A stretch of DNA of 64,000 nt from JALZAA01 sp035316025 (GTDB lineage: Bacteria > Actinomycetota > Acidimicrobiia > IMCC26256 > JACDBD01). Where the stretch lies: positions 12,884 through 76,883 of the forward strand of contig DATFXL010000053.1 of assembly GCA_035316025.1 (NCBI GenBank). The letters are read 5' to 3'. Numbering within the stretch: the stretch's first letter is position 1; each line of letters begins with the position of its first letter. The position numbers and the translations under genes were made by a program. Below are positions 7,830 through 16,276 of this stretch, one piece after another. The notes below the pieces were generated by a model. That model saw only the letters and a list, made by a program, of their open reading frames with translations, was not told where the DNA came from and searched no databases.

Positions 7830-9503
7830 GTGACGGCAGTAACATCACGTCTCGTGAGCGCGGTGGAGGAGCTAGCGCCCGCCGATCTGCGGCGCGTCGT
7901 CATCACGTACCGCGACGCACTGCGCAGCCACCAGGACGAGCTGAACCGGCTCAACGTGTATCCCGTCCCGGACGGCGACACGGGCACGAACATGGCGCTC
8001 ACCCTCGAGTCGGTCGTGGGCGAGCTCGACTCGGCCGAGGGGATGGGCGAGGTCTGCCGGGCCGTGTCACACGGGTCGCTCATGGGGGCGCGGGGCAACT
8101 CGGGCGTGATCCTCTCGCAGATCCTGCGCGGACTCGCCGACACGTTCTCGGGTCTCGCGGAAGCCTCGGGTCGCGATCTCGTCGCCGGTCTCCGGCGTGC
8201 GACCGACGCCGCCTACCAGGCGGTGCTCCGGCCGGTCGAGGGCACGATCCTCACTGTCGTGCGCGCGGCGACGGAGGCCGTCGAGGCCGCGCACACGGCC
8301 GGCGAGGAGTCCCTGACGGCGCTCCTGGACGTGGCCGCCACCGCCGCGCGCGACGCCGTCGAGGGCACGCCCGAGCTGCTGCCCGTGCTCAAGGAGGCGG
8401 GAGTGGTGGATGCCGGCGGCCAGGGCTTCGCGCTGATGATCGACGCCTTCCTCGCCGTCGTCGACGGCCGACCCCTGCCGGAACCGCAAGCGGTCGCGAC
8501 GCCCGCCGCGGTCGAGGCCCACATGCAGGGCGAGGAGCCGTCATCGCTCCGGTACGAGGTCATGTACCTCCTCGAAGCCAAGGACTCGACGATCCCCGCG
8601 TTCAAGGACACGTGGGCCGCGCTCGGCGACTCGATCGTCGTCGTCGGTGGCGACGGCATGTGGAACTGCCACGTGCACACGAACGAGGTCGGCGCTGCGA
8701 TCGAGGCGGGCATCGAAGCTGGGCGACCCTGGAGTATTCGCGTCACGGACCTCCTCGACCAGGTCGAAGAGGAGCAGTGGGTTCGTGACCAGGCGGCACA
8801 GCCGCTGTCGGGCTCCGACGTCGCGTCCGCGGGTGCCACCGAACGGTGCACCACGGCCGTCGTCACGGTTGCGGTCGGCGAAGGCGTGCGCCGTCTCCTC
8901 TACAGCCTCGGGGTGCAGGCGGTCGTCGCGGGTGGCCAGTCGATGAACCCGTCGACGGCACAGATCCTCGACGCGATCGAGCGTTGCCCGTCCGACTCGG
9001 TCATTGTCCTCCCGAACAACAAGAACATCGTCCCCGTCGCCGAGCAGGTCCACGAGCTCACGGCGCGTCACGTCCAGGTGGTGCCGACGCACGCCGTCGT
9101 GGAGGCACTCGCCGCGCTGGTCGCGTACGACCCGCAGGCCACCGTCGATGCCAACGCCGCCGCGATGACCGAGGCCGTGCAACGGGTCCGAACAGGCGAG
9201 ATCACGCAAGCGGTGCGCGACGGCGTGGGCGACTCGGGCCCGATCAAGGCCGGCGACTGGATCGCCATCAGCCGCGACGGCGTGTGGGTGATCGAGAAGA
9301 CCGCCGCCGACGCCGCGATCAGGCTTGTCGACCGGCTCGTGGACGACGAGAGCGAGCTGCTCACCGTCCTCGCGGGCGCGCAGGCGGTCACCGCCGAGAC
9401 CGCCCGCCTGGAGGAGCACGTCGCGCTCGCGTACCCGCACCTCGAGATCGAGGTGCACGAGGGCGGTCAGCCTCTGTACAGCTATCTCGTCGGCGTCGAG
9501 TAG
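7830..9503 (+). CDS. DAK2/DhaL-domain fatty acid kinase-like protein
   Basis: A 557-residue protein of the YloV/FakA group. The N-terminal DhaL nucleotide-binding domain shows NVYPVPDGDTGTNM with the metal-binding aspartates, then SHGSLMGARGNSGVILSQIL. The C-terminal half contains VVAGGQSMNPSTAQILDAIE and VIVLPNNKNI, as in FakA, which phosphorylates fatty acids delivered by a DegV-type FakB protein. No FakB gene is in the window. The GTG at 7830 with a short AGG upstream is taken as the start; GTG 7854 and 7863 remain possible. recG begins three bases after the stop. Confidence 0.85.
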   Translation: MTAVTSRLVSAVEELAPADLRRVVITYRDALRSHQDELNRLNVYPVPDGDTGTNMALTLESVVGELDSAEGMGEVCRAVSHGSLMGARGNSGVILSQILRGLADTFSGLAEASGRDLVAGLRRATDAAYQAVLRPVEGTILTVVRAATEAVEAAHTAGEESLTALLDVAATAARDAVEGTPELLPVLKEAGVVDAGGQGFALMIDAFLAVVDGRPLPEPQAVATPAAVEAHMQGEEPSSLRYEVMYLLEAKDSTIPAFKDTWAALGDSIVVVGGDGMWNCHVHTNEVGAAIEAGIEAGRPWSIRVTDLLDQVEEEQWVRDQAAQPLSGSDVASAGATERCTTAVVTVAVGEGVRRLLYSLGVQAVVAGGQSMNPSTAQILDAIERCPSDSVIVLPNNKNIVPVAEQVHELTARHVQVVPTHAVVEALAALVAYDPQATVDANAAAMTEAVQRVRTGEITQAVRDGVGDSGPIKAGDWIAISRDGVWVIEKTAADAAIRLVDRLVDDESELLTVLAGAQAVTAETARLEEHVALAYPHLEIEVHEGGQPLYSYLVGVE

Positions 9504-9506
9504 CCG

Positions 9507-11639
9507 GTGGGTCGACCCGACGGGTTGACGCTCCGGGAGATCGCTTCGCACCCCGTCGCCGAGCTGCGTGCGGTCGGGCCCAAGCTCGAGGCGTCCCTCG
9601 CGGAGATGGACATCCGCACCTCGCTCGACCTGCTCCAGCACTACCCGCGCCGGTACCACGACCGCACGAAGCAGGCCGAGATCGCCGACCTGCAGATGGG
9701 CGACGAGGCGACCGTCTTTGCCGAGGTCAAGAAGATCCGGGGCGCGTTCACGCGCCAGGGCCGTGCCGTCGTCACGGCGGAGGTGTTCGACGGGTCGTCC
9801 TATCTGCGCGTCGTGTTCTTCAACCAGCGCTGGCGGGAGAAGCAGCTGCCCGAGGGCACCGAAGCCGCCTTCTTCGGGCGGGTGGAGTACCGCCGGTCCC
9901 GGCTCCAGATGACCAACCCGATCGTCGACATCCTGGATCGTGTCGGGGAGAACACCGGGGCGATCGTGCCGGTATACCCACAGTCCGGGAAGGCGGAGGT
10001 GTTCACATGGCAGCTCCGCAAGCTCGTCGCCGCGTGCCTCCAGCGGACCGAGCTGCGCGGCTTCGCCGAGCCGCTTGGCGCCGAGGTTCTCGCGGCGCGT
10101 GGTCTCGTCGACCGGACGCGCGCTTATCGCGGCATCCACCTCCCCGAGACGCACGACGACCATCACCGCGCCGCCGAACGGCTCAAGTTCGACGAGTTCG
10201 TGCGCATGCAAGTCGGACTCGTGGCGCGTAAACGCGCGCTGGAGCAGGAGCGGACGGGGATCCGGCACCAGGTCGACGGCCCGCTTGTCGTGGCGTTCCC
10301 TGCGGGACTGCCGTTCAACCTCACTGGCGATCAGGAGCGCGCCATCAACGAGATCTTCCGCGATCTCGCGTCGTCGGCGCCCATGCACCGACTGCTGCAA
10401 GGGGAAGTCGGCTCGGGGAAGACCGTCGTCGCGCTCAGCGCGCTGCTCGTCGCCGTGCAAGGCGGGTACCAGGGTGCGTTCATGGCGCCGACCGAGGTGC
10501 TCGCGGAACAGCACTTCCTCACGTCGCGCCGTCTTCTGGAGGGACTGTCGGTCCCGTGGGAGACAAGCCTCGTGGGTGAGAGGCCGGTACGCGTCGAGCT
10601 GCTCACGAACCGCACGGGCGCCGCCGATCGCCGCCGTATCGTGGACGGGCTGAACGCGGGCGAGGTCGACGTCGTGGTCGGCACGCACGCGTTGATCTAC
10701 GGCGAGGTCGAGTTTCCCCGCCTCGGGCTGGCCGTGATCGACGAGCAGCACCGCTTCGGAGTCGAGCAGCGCGCGGTGCTCAAAGGCATGGGAGACGCCG
10801 ACGTCCTCGTCATGACCGCGACACCCATCCCTCGCACGGCCGCGATGCTCGTCTACGGCGACCTCGACAAGTCCGAGCTGCGGGAGATGCCGTCCGGGCG
10901 CGCCCCGGTGACCACCGAGATCATCGGTCCGAGCCCGCTGGAGCGCACCACGGCCTACGAGCGCCTGCGCGGAGAGGTCAGGGCGGGGCGGCAGGCGTAC
11001 GTGGTCTGCCCGCTGGTCGAGGGCTCGTCGCGCACCGAGGCGAAGGCGGCCACGGAGGAGCTCGAGCGCCTCGACGAGGAGGAGCTCGCGGGGCTGCGGC
11101 TCGGGCTCCTTCACGGGCAGTTGCCCGCCCGCGACAAGGAAGCGGTGATGGACGCGTTCCGCGGGGGCGAGATCGACGTGCTCGTTGCCACGACGGTGAT
11201 CGAGGTCGGTGTCGACGTCCCGAACGCCACCGTGATGATCGTCGAGGACGCCGACCGCTTCGGCCTGTCGCAGTTGCACCAACTCCGAGGGCGGATCGGA
11301 CGAGGCGGCGGCAGGTCGTGGTGCTTCCTGTTCGCGGCGCCCACAACACCCGAGGCGGAGGCGCGCATGGAGGCGCTCGCGGCGTCCACGGACGGGTTCC
11401 TCCTCGCCGAGCGCGACCTCGAGATCCGCGGCGCGGGGGAGGTCTTCGGAGAGCGTCAGGCCGGGTTCAGCGACTTGAAGCTCGGGCGGATCCCGCGCGA
11501 CGAGTCGATCGTCCTCGAAGCGCGTGCCGTTGCCGAGCAGATCCTCGACGACGACCCCGCCCTCTCCGAGCACACCCAACTGCGCGAGGAGGTCGAGGAC
11601 ATGCTGGGCGACGCGGTCGAGTTCTTGTTCAAGAGTTGA
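9507..11639 (+). CDS. recG: ATP-dependent DNA helicase RecG
   Basis: A 710-residue branch-migration helicase that processes stalled forks and recombination intermediates. The N-terminal wedge/OB region includes LQHYPRRYHDRT. The helicase core has Walker A GEVGSGKTVVA, the RecG-specific DEQHRFGVEQR box, MTATPIPRTAAM (motif III) and QLRGRIGRG (motif VI). Length is close to that of mycobacterial RecG. It starts with GTG three bases after the DAK2 gene and ends overlapping the ATG of rsmD, so the three genes form one translationally linked block. Confidence 0.96.
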   Translation: MGRPDGLTLREIASHPVAELRAVGPKLEASLAEMDIRTSLDLLQHYPRRYHDRTKQAEIADLQMGDEATVFAEVKKIRGAFTRQGRAVVTAEVFDGSSYLRVVFFNQRWREKQLPEGTEAAFFGRVEYRRSRLQMTNPIVDILDRVGENTGAIVPVYPQSGKAEVFTWQLRKLVAACLQRTELRGFAEPLGAEVLAARGLVDRTRAYRGIHLPETHDDHHRAAERLKFDEFVRMQVGLVARKRALEQERTGIRHQVDGPLVVAFPAGLPFNLTGDQERAINEIFRDLASSAPMHRLLQGEVGSGKTVVALSALLVAVQGGYQGAFMAPTEVLAEQHFLTSRRLLEGLSVPWETSLVGERPVRVELLTNRTGAADRRRIVDGLNAGEVDVVVGTHALIYGEVEFPRLGLAVIDEQHRFGVEQRAVLKGMGDADVLVMTATPIPRTAAMLVYGDLDKSELREMPSGRAPVTTEIIGPSPLERTTAYERLRGEVRAGRQAYVVCPLVEGSSRTEAKAATEELERLDEEELAGLRLGLLHGQLPARDKEAVMDAFRGGEIDVLVATTVIEVGVDVPNATVMIVEDADRFGLSQLHQLRGRIGRGGGRSWCFLFAAPTTPEAEARMEALAASTDGFLLAERDLEIRGAGEVFGERQAGFSDLKLGRIPRDESIVLEARAVAEQILDDDPALSEHTQLREEVEDMLGDAVEFLFKS

Positions 11640-12229
11640 TGGCCCGGGCACGCCACGGAGGTCTTCGTGTGATCGCCGGCAGCGCCGGCGGTCTGTCGCT
11701 CGTAGCACCGAAGGGTGGCGCTGCACGACCGACGGCGGACCGGGTGAAGGAGTCGTTGTTCGCGGCGCTGGGGCCCGACCGCATCGTCGACGCGTCGATC
11801 CTCGATCTGTACGCGGGCAGCGGCGCGTTGGCGATCGAGGCGCTGTCCCGGGGCGCGGCCTGGGCCGTGCTCGTCGAGCGCGACCATGCCGCCGTCAAGG
11901 CCATCCGTCGCAACCTCGCCTCGACCCGCCTTCGTGACAGTGCCCGCGTGCAAGACAGCACCGTGGCAACGTTTCTGGGCGGCAAGCCGCCCGCCGAGCG
12001 GCCCTTCGACCTCGTGTTCCTCGACCCGCCCTACGCGGCCGCGACGCCCGAGCTCGGTCGCGTGCTCGGCGGGCTCGACCGGACGGGATGGTTGGCCCAC
12101 AGCGCCAGCGTCGTGATCGAGCGGCCCACGAACGGAGCCCCCGGTCCCGTTCCGGAGTCCTGGGAGACCACATGGGAACGGGCGTACGGCGATACGCTCG
12201 TCACCGTCCTCACGACGCCAACCGGCTGA
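11639..12229 (+). CDS. rsmD: 16S rRNA (guanine-N2) methyltransferase RsmD
   Basis: A 196-residue Rossmann-fold methyltransferase that modifies G966 (E. coli numbering) of 16S rRNA using S-adenosylmethionine. It shows RVIAGSAGGL, RPTADRVKESLFAAL, the SAM-binding ILDLYAGSGALAIEALSRGA and the catalytic VFLDPPYA. The start ATG overlaps the recG stop (TGATG), and coaD follows after 31 bases; the recG-rsmD-coaD order is conserved in actinobacteria. Confidence 0.94.
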   Translation: MARARHGGLRVIAGSAGGLSLVAPKGGAARPTADRVKESLFAALGPDRIVDASILDLYAGSGALAIEALSRGAAWAVLVERDHAAVKAIRRNLASTRLRDSARVQDSTVATFLGGKPPAERPFDLVFLDPPYAAATPELGRVLGGLDRTGWLAHSASVVIERPTNGAPGPVPESWETTWERAYGDTLVTVLTTPTG

Positions 12230-12260
12230 GAGCAGCTCGCCGACCAGGGAGCGACAGGGC

Positions 12261-12779
12261 GTGGCCACAGCACTATGCCCGGGTTCGTTCGACCCGGTGA
12301 CGAACGGGCATCTCGACATCATCGAGCGGACGGCGCGCCACTTCGACGACGTCATCGTCGCTGTGATCCGCAACCCGCAGAAGTCGGAGTCTCTGTTCAC
12401 GCTGGAGGAACGCCAGGAGATGCTGCGCGAGGTGACGGCGCACCTTCCGAACGTCCGCATCGACTTCTTCAAGGGCCTGCTCGTCGACTACGCCAAGGAG
12501 CACGACGCCCAGGCGATCGTGAAGGGCCTGCGGGCGTTGTCGGACTTCGACTACGAGCTGCAGATGGCGCAGATGAACGAGCGCCTGTCAGGGATCGACA
12601 CCTTTTTCATCTCGACGAGCCCGCAGTACTCGTTCCTGTCGTCGAGTCTGGTGCGGGAAGTCGCCCGCTTCGGTGGGGACGTCACCAACATGGTGCCGCC
12701 GGCGGTCGCGAAGCGTCTGAACGAGCGGTTCGGCGACCGGGCCGGTGGGGACGGCCGGGAGGGCGAGGGCGACTTGTGA
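12261..12779 (+). CDS. coaD: Phosphopantetheine adenylyltransferase
   Basis: A 172-residue nucleotidyltransferase for the penultimate step of coenzyme A synthesis (4'-phosphopantetheine plus ATP to dephospho-CoA). It has CPGSFDPVTNGHLDII with the HxGH-type site, the substrate-binding stretch GLRALSDFDYELQMAQMN and the C-terminal STSPQYSFLSSSLVREV. The start is GTG 12261. Residues after about 160 are a short polar tail. The stop overlaps the GTG of the next gene (GTGA). Confidence 0.95.
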   Translation: MATALCPGSFDPVTNGHLDIIERTARHFDDVIVAVIRNPQKSESLFTLEERQEMLREVTAHLPNVRIDFFKGLLVDYAKEHDAQAIVKGLRALSDFDYELQMAQMNERLSGIDTFFISTSPQYSFLSSSLVREVARFGGDVTNMVPPAVAKRLNERFGDRAGGDGREGEGDL

Positions 12780-13363
12780 GCGACCAAGCCGCGTACGACG
12801 TCGAGAGCATCCTGCTGCGGCTCAAGGAGCTGGTGGAGGCGGGTCGCTCGATGCCGATGTCGGCGTCGGTGCTCGTCAACCGGGAGGAGTTCCTCGAGCT
12901 GCTGGAGGAGGCGATCGCGACGCTGCCCCAGGAGCTGCGTCAGTCACGGTGGCTGCTCAAGGAACGGGACGAGTTCCTGACCCAGTCGCGACGCGAAGCC
13001 GACGACATCATCGAGGCGGGTCGAGTCCGAGCCGAGCGCATGGTCGAGCGGACCGAGGTCATGCGTGAGTCCCGGCGGGTGGCGCAAACCGTCGTCGACG
13101 ACGCCGAGGCGTCCGCCCGACAGCTCCGCCACGAGGCCGAGGACTACGTCGACCAGAAGCTCGCCGGCTTCGAGGTGGTGCTCGAGCGGACGATCGCCGC
13201 CGTACAGAAGGGGCGGGAGCGCCTGCAGGTCGTGATCGAGCCCGAGCCCCAGTTCGACACCGACGCCGAGCCCGAGGAGGCCGGGCCGATGGAGCACGAG
13301 CTGGCCCCGGTCGAGGTCGAGCCGGAGCTGCAGGACAGCTTCTTCGACCAGGACGCGCGCTAG
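12776..13363 (+). CDS. DivIVA-like coiled-coil protein (Rv2927c type)
   Basis: A 195-residue protein with a short N-terminal helical region, a long Arg/Glu-rich coiled coil (roughly residues 45-150, with RREADDIIEAGRVRAERMVE) and an acidic, proline-containing tail. Proteins of this kind sit upstream of yceD-rpmF or rnc in actinobacteria (Rv2927c in M. tuberculosis) and resemble DivIVA or the ATP synthase b subunit only through the coiled coil. A role in cell-pole or division organisation is inferred. The GTG start overlaps the coaD stop. Confidence 0.75.
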   Translation: MSDQAAYDVESILLRLKELVEAGRSMPMSASVLVNREEFLELLEEAIATLPQELRQSRWLLKERDEFLTQSRREADDIIEAGRVRAERMVERTEVMRESRRVAQTVVDDAEASARQLRHEAEDYVDQKLAGFEVVLERTIAAVQKGRERLQVVIEPEPQFDTDAEPEEAGPMEHELAPVEVEPELQDSFFDQDAR

Positions 13364-13403
13364 CGCCACGACGGATTCCTTCCAAATTCTGGGAAACGCG
13401 CCG

Positions 13404-13422
13404 CCTGGTATCCTTGACCAGG
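13404..13422 (+). promoter_or_regulatory. Palindrome overlapping a candidate -10 upstream of yceD-rpmF-plsX
   Basis: CCTGGT and ACCAGG form a perfect 6-base inverted repeat separated by seven bases. A TATCCT hexamer (13409-13414) starts at its left arm and continues into the spacer. This looks like an operator placed on a promoter for the yceD-rpmF-plsX-acpP block, but it could also act as a hairpin in RNA. No regulator can be assigned. Confidence 0.35.
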
Positions 13423-13424
13423 CA

Positions 13425-13447
13425 CGGCGCCCACCGGGGCGGCGCCG
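13425..13447 (+). other. GC-rich hairpin in the yceD leader
   Basis: CGGCGCC and GGCGCCG can pair into a seven-base-pair stem with a nine-base loop, 33 bases before the yceD ATG. There is no T-run after it, so it is not an intrinsic terminator; in RNA it could affect translation of yceD. In DNA this rich in GC, such a stem may also arise by chance. Confidence 0.25.
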
Positions 13448-13480
13448 GGCCGCAGGATCTTCCACTCCGCCCCTCGCCAC

Positions 13481-13975
13481 ATGACGGCCCACATCCCGGC
13501 GCTGCGCATCGACGTCGCCGACCTCCTGACTCACCCGGCCGCCCGCCGAACCGTGCACCTCGAGGTTCCGGTGGACTCGCTGGCCGGGTCGGCGGCGCGG
13601 GTTCCTGAGGACGAACCCGTCGTGCTCGACCTGGTGCTGGAGCGAGTGCCCGAGGGCATCGTCGTCCGGGGCACGGTCCACGCCGTGTGGCGAGGCACCT
13701 GCGGGGTCTGCTTGACCGACCTGGAGTACGCGGTCACCCCGGAAGTGTCGGAGCTGTTCGAGGCCGACCCGATCGAGGGCGACACGTACCCGCTCGAGGG
13801 CCACGAGATCGACCTGGAGCAGCTCGTCCGCGACGTGGTCCTCCTGGAGCTGCCGCTGGCACCCACGTGCGACGCGACCGGACGCGCGCCGTGTACTCCC
13901 GACCTCGTCCCCGAGCGCGAGCCGCCCCCGACCGATCCGCGCTGGGCCACGCTGTCCGATCTCGACCTGAGCTGA
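13481..13975 (+). CDS. yceD: YceD/DUF177 family protein
   Basis: A 164-residue member of the DUF177 family (large-ribosomal-RNA-accumulation protein YceD). The diagnostic centre GTCGVCLTDLEYAVTPEVSELF has a CxxC, followed by EGHEIDLEQLVRDVVLLELP and the APTCDATGRAPC cysteines near the end. The family almost always precedes rpmF and is implicated in 23S rRNA or L32 homeostasis; its biochemical action is unknown. rpmF begins 16 bases downstream. Confidence 0.9.
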   Translation: MTAHIPALRIDVADLLTHPAARRTVHLEVPVDSLAGSAARVPEDEPVVLDLVLERVPEGIVVRGTVHAVWRGTCGVCLTDLEYAVTPEVSELFEADPIEGDTYPLEGHEIDLEQLVRDVVLLELPLAPTCDATGRAPCTPDLVPEREPPPTDPRWATLSDLDLS

Positions 13976-13991
13976 GAGCGAAAGGCATCCG

Positions 13992-14171
13992 ATGGCTGTA
14001 CCGAAGCGCAAGACCCCCAGGGGCAAGACCCGGAGTCGCCGCGCCGCCAACTGGCGCCTGACCGCGCCGCCCCGCTCGCTCTGCGCGAACTGCGGCGCCG
14101 TGAAGCGGCCGCACGTCGTCTGCGACAACTGCGGTTGGTACCGCGACCGCCAGGTCGTCGAGGTCGACTAG
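13992..14171 (+). CDS. rpmF: 50S ribosomal protein L32 (bL32), zinc-binding form
   Basis: A 59-residue bL32 with the MAVPKRKTPRGKTRSRRA N-terminus and a zinc ribbon formed by C31-x-x-C34 and C44-x-x-C47. It lies between yceD and plsX, the classical arrangement that couples ribosome and lipid synthesis genes. The ATG is preceded by a GAGCGAAAGG stretch that can serve as a ribosome site. plsX starts five bases after the stop. Confidence 0.96.
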   Translation: MAVPKRKTPRGKTRSRRAANWRLTAPPRSLCANCGAVKRPHVVCDNCGWYRDRQVVEVD

Positions 14172-14176
14172 CGCCG

Positions 14177-15178
14177 GTGGCCACCTCGCGCATCACCGTC
14201 GCAGTCGACGCGATGGGCGGCGACCATGCCCCGGGTGAGATCGTCCGCGGCGCGGTCGATGCCGTAACCGAGCTCGACGTCGAGGTGGTGCTGGTCGGAC
14301 AGGAGCCCGCCGTCGCTCCGCTGCTTTCCGACGCCGGCGTGCCCGGCGTCGAGCTCGAGCACGCCGAGGAGATCGTGGCCATGGACGAGGACCCGGCCGC
14401 CGCCGCCCGGCGCAAGAAGGACTCGTCGCTGGTCCGCTGCGCGCAGGCCGTCCGCGAGGGGCGGGCCCAGGCGATGGTCGGCGCCGGGAACACCGGGGCG
14501 ACGATGGCGGCCGCGCTCTTGCGGCTGGGGCGCATCCGCGGCATCGCCCGCCCCGCGATCGCGATCCCGATCCCCGTGCCGGCAGGCACCCGCCATCAGC
14601 TCCTCATCGACGGAGGGGCGACCGTCGACTGCACGCCCGAATGGCTCGCCCAGTTCGCCCGCATGGGGCGCGAGTACGCACGAACCCGACTGGGCGTCGA
14701 CGCGCCGACCATCGGCCTGCTGTCGAACGGCGAGGAGCCCGGAAAGGGTGACGAGCTCCGCAAGAACGTGTTCGGGCTCCTCGAGAAGCTGCCCGGGTTC
14801 CATGGCAACGTCGAGGGTCGAGATCTGATGCACGGGACGGTGGACGTTGTCGTCACCGACGGCTTCACCGGCAACGTCGTGCTCAAGACGCTCGAAGGCG
14901 CGCTCCGCGCCGCCGTCGCTCTCGTTTTCGGTGTGCTCGACTCGACACCGGAGGCGAAGGAGGCGGGCAAGGTTCTCGCCCCCATGCTTCTCGACGCCGC
15001 CGGCGTGTTCGACCCCGACCTGACCGGAGGCGCAGTGCTGCTCGGCGTCGACGGCGTGTGTGTGATCTCGCACGGCTCGTCGTCGGCCCGGGCGATCGTG
15101 AACGCGGTGCGCGTCGCCAAGGAGTGCGTCGAGACCGGCGTGGTGGGGCGCCTCAAGGAGGCGATCGATGCCGGCTGA
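14177..15178 (+). CDS. plsX: Phosphate acyltransferase PlsX
   Basis: A 333-residue enzyme that converts acyl-ACP to acyl-phosphate for phosphatidic acid synthesis. It has the N-terminal TVAVDAMGGDHAPGEIVRGA, the central AMVGAGNTGATMAAALLRLG and the C-terminal GVCVISHGSSSARAIVNAV. The GTG at 14177 is chosen: it lies five bases after rpmF and gives the standard N-terminus. The 3' end overlaps acpP by 11 bases, linking the acyltransferase to its carrier. Confidence 0.95.
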   Translation: MATSRITVAVDAMGGDHAPGEIVRGAVDAVTELDVEVVLVGQEPAVAPLLSDAGVPGVELEHAEEIVAMDEDPAAAARRKKDSSLVRCAQAVREGRAQAMVGAGNTGATMAAALLRLGRIRGIARPAIAIPIPVPAGTRHQLLIDGGATVDCTPEWLAQFARMGREYARTRLGVDAPTIGLLSNGEEPGKGDELRKNVFGLLEKLPGFHGNVEGRDLMHGTVDVVVTDGFTGNVVLKTLEGALRAAVALVFGVLDSTPEAKEAGKVLAPMLLDAAGVFDPDLTGGAVLLGVDGVCVISHGSSSARAIVNAVRVAKECVETGVVGRLKEAIDAG

Positions 15179-15461
15179 GACGCACGTCGGCCACGGCCCG
15201 ATCGGTCCCGACGAGGTGTACCGCATCCTGCGCGAGCGGCTGGCGGAGATCCTCGAGATCGACGAGGACCGCATCAAGCTCGAGTCCGACTTCACCAAGG
15301 ACCTCGAAGCCGACTCGCTTGCGCTCATCGAGCTCGTCGAGGCGCTGGAGGAGGAGCTGGGCGAGCGCACGGTCGGATTCAGCATCGACGACGAGGACCT
15401 CGGGGACCTCCACACGGTGCAAGAGGCGGTCGACTACGTCGTCGCCAGGCTCGGGGACTAA
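15168..15461 (+). CDS. acpP: Acyl carrier protein
   Basis: A 97-residue acidic acyl carrier protein. The DSL motif in FTKDLEADSLALIELVEALE places the phosphopantetheine-bearing serine at S50. It is longer than the usual 77-80 residues because of about 14 extra N-terminal residues. It overlaps plsX by 11 bases and is followed by rnc, as in many bacteria where plsX, acpP and rnc are neighbours. Confidence 0.94.
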   Translation: MPAETHVGHGPIGPDEVYRILRERLAEILEIDEDRIKLESDFTKDLEADSLALIELVEALEEELGERTVGFSIDDEDLGDLHTVQEAVDYVVARLGD

Positions 15462-15463
15462 CC

Positions 15464-16276
15464 GTGCGCGCAGGCCGTCGACGGAGGAAGAAGGAGAGAA
15501 AGAAGGACGTCCCGTCCCGCGAGCTCGACGCCGCGCTCGGGTTCAAGTTCCATGACACCGCGCTGATCGACCGGGCTCTGGCGCACCGCTCATTCTGCGC
15601 CGAGCATCCGGACACGCTGTCGAACGAGCGGCTCGAGTTCCTTGGCGACGCCGTCCTCGGGCTCGTCGTCACCGATTACATGTTCGCCGAGTACCCCGAC
15701 ATGGCCGAGGGGGAGTTGGCGAAGCTGCGCGCCTCGGTCGTCAACAGTGAGGCGCTCGCCGAGGTCGCACGCGAGGTCCGACTGGGCGCGGCACTTCGGC
15801 TCGGCAAAGGGGAAGAGGCGACGGGCGGCCGTGATAAGCCGTCGATTCTCGCCGACGCCATGGAGGCGGTCATCGCCGCGGTGTATCTGGACGGTGGGTG
15901 GGATGCCGCCCGCAAGCTGGTGTTGCGGCTGCTCGAGCCGCGGATCGTCGAGGGCGCCTCCGGCCCCGGCGGCCACGACTACAAGACCCGCCTGCAGGAG
16001 CTTGCCACGCAGACGTTCGATCAGCTCCCCCGTTACCAGGTGCGACACGAAGGGCCCGACCACTCGAAGCACTTCTTCGCCACCGTGCTGTTGCGCGGCG
16101 AGCCGTGGGGCACGGGTGAGGGCCGATCGAAGAAGCACGCGGAGCAGGCGGCCGCGCGCGTCGCATGGCGACATCTGTGCGAGGTCGCGAACGCCCAGTC
16201 GCCCGACGGAGCGCGGCTGGCGACGAACGGGACCGAGATGTCCCGACCGGAGGACAACGATGCCGGAGTTGCCTGA
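15464..16276 (+). CDS. rnc: Ribonuclease III
   Basis: A 270-residue double-strand-specific RNase that processes rRNA precursors. The catalytic signature NERLEFLGDAVLG is followed by DAMEAVIAAVYLDGG with the second acidic site. The double-stranded RNA-binding domain is at the end: DYKTRLQELATQTF through SKKHAEQAAARVAW. The GTG at 15464 adds a very basic N-terminal tail (RRRRKKERKK); GTG is the only sensible start near acpP. The last 17 bases overlap mutM, and the final 25 residues lie outside the family core. Confidence 0.95.
   Translation: MRAGRRRRKKERKKDVPSRELDAALGFKFHDTALIDRALAHRSFCAEHPDTLSNERLEFLGDAVLGLVVTDYMFAEYPDMAEGELAKLRASVVNSEALAEVAREVRLGAALRLGKGEEATGGRDKPSILADAMEAVIAAVYLDGGWDAARKLVLRLLEPRIVEGASGPGGHDYKTRLQELATQTFDQLPRYQVRHEGPDHSKHFFATVLLRGEPWGTGEGRSKKHAEQAAARVAWRHLCEVANAQSPDGARLATNGTEMSRPEDNDAGVA

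Noticed and set aside
8541..11726. A 1061-codon open frame on the minus strand opposite the DAK2-domain gene and recG
   Set aside because: Composition is Arg/His/Glu/Val-rich without any domain, and both genes on the plus strand have complete family motifs. In DNA this GC-rich the antisense frame stays open because codon third positions avoid A and T.
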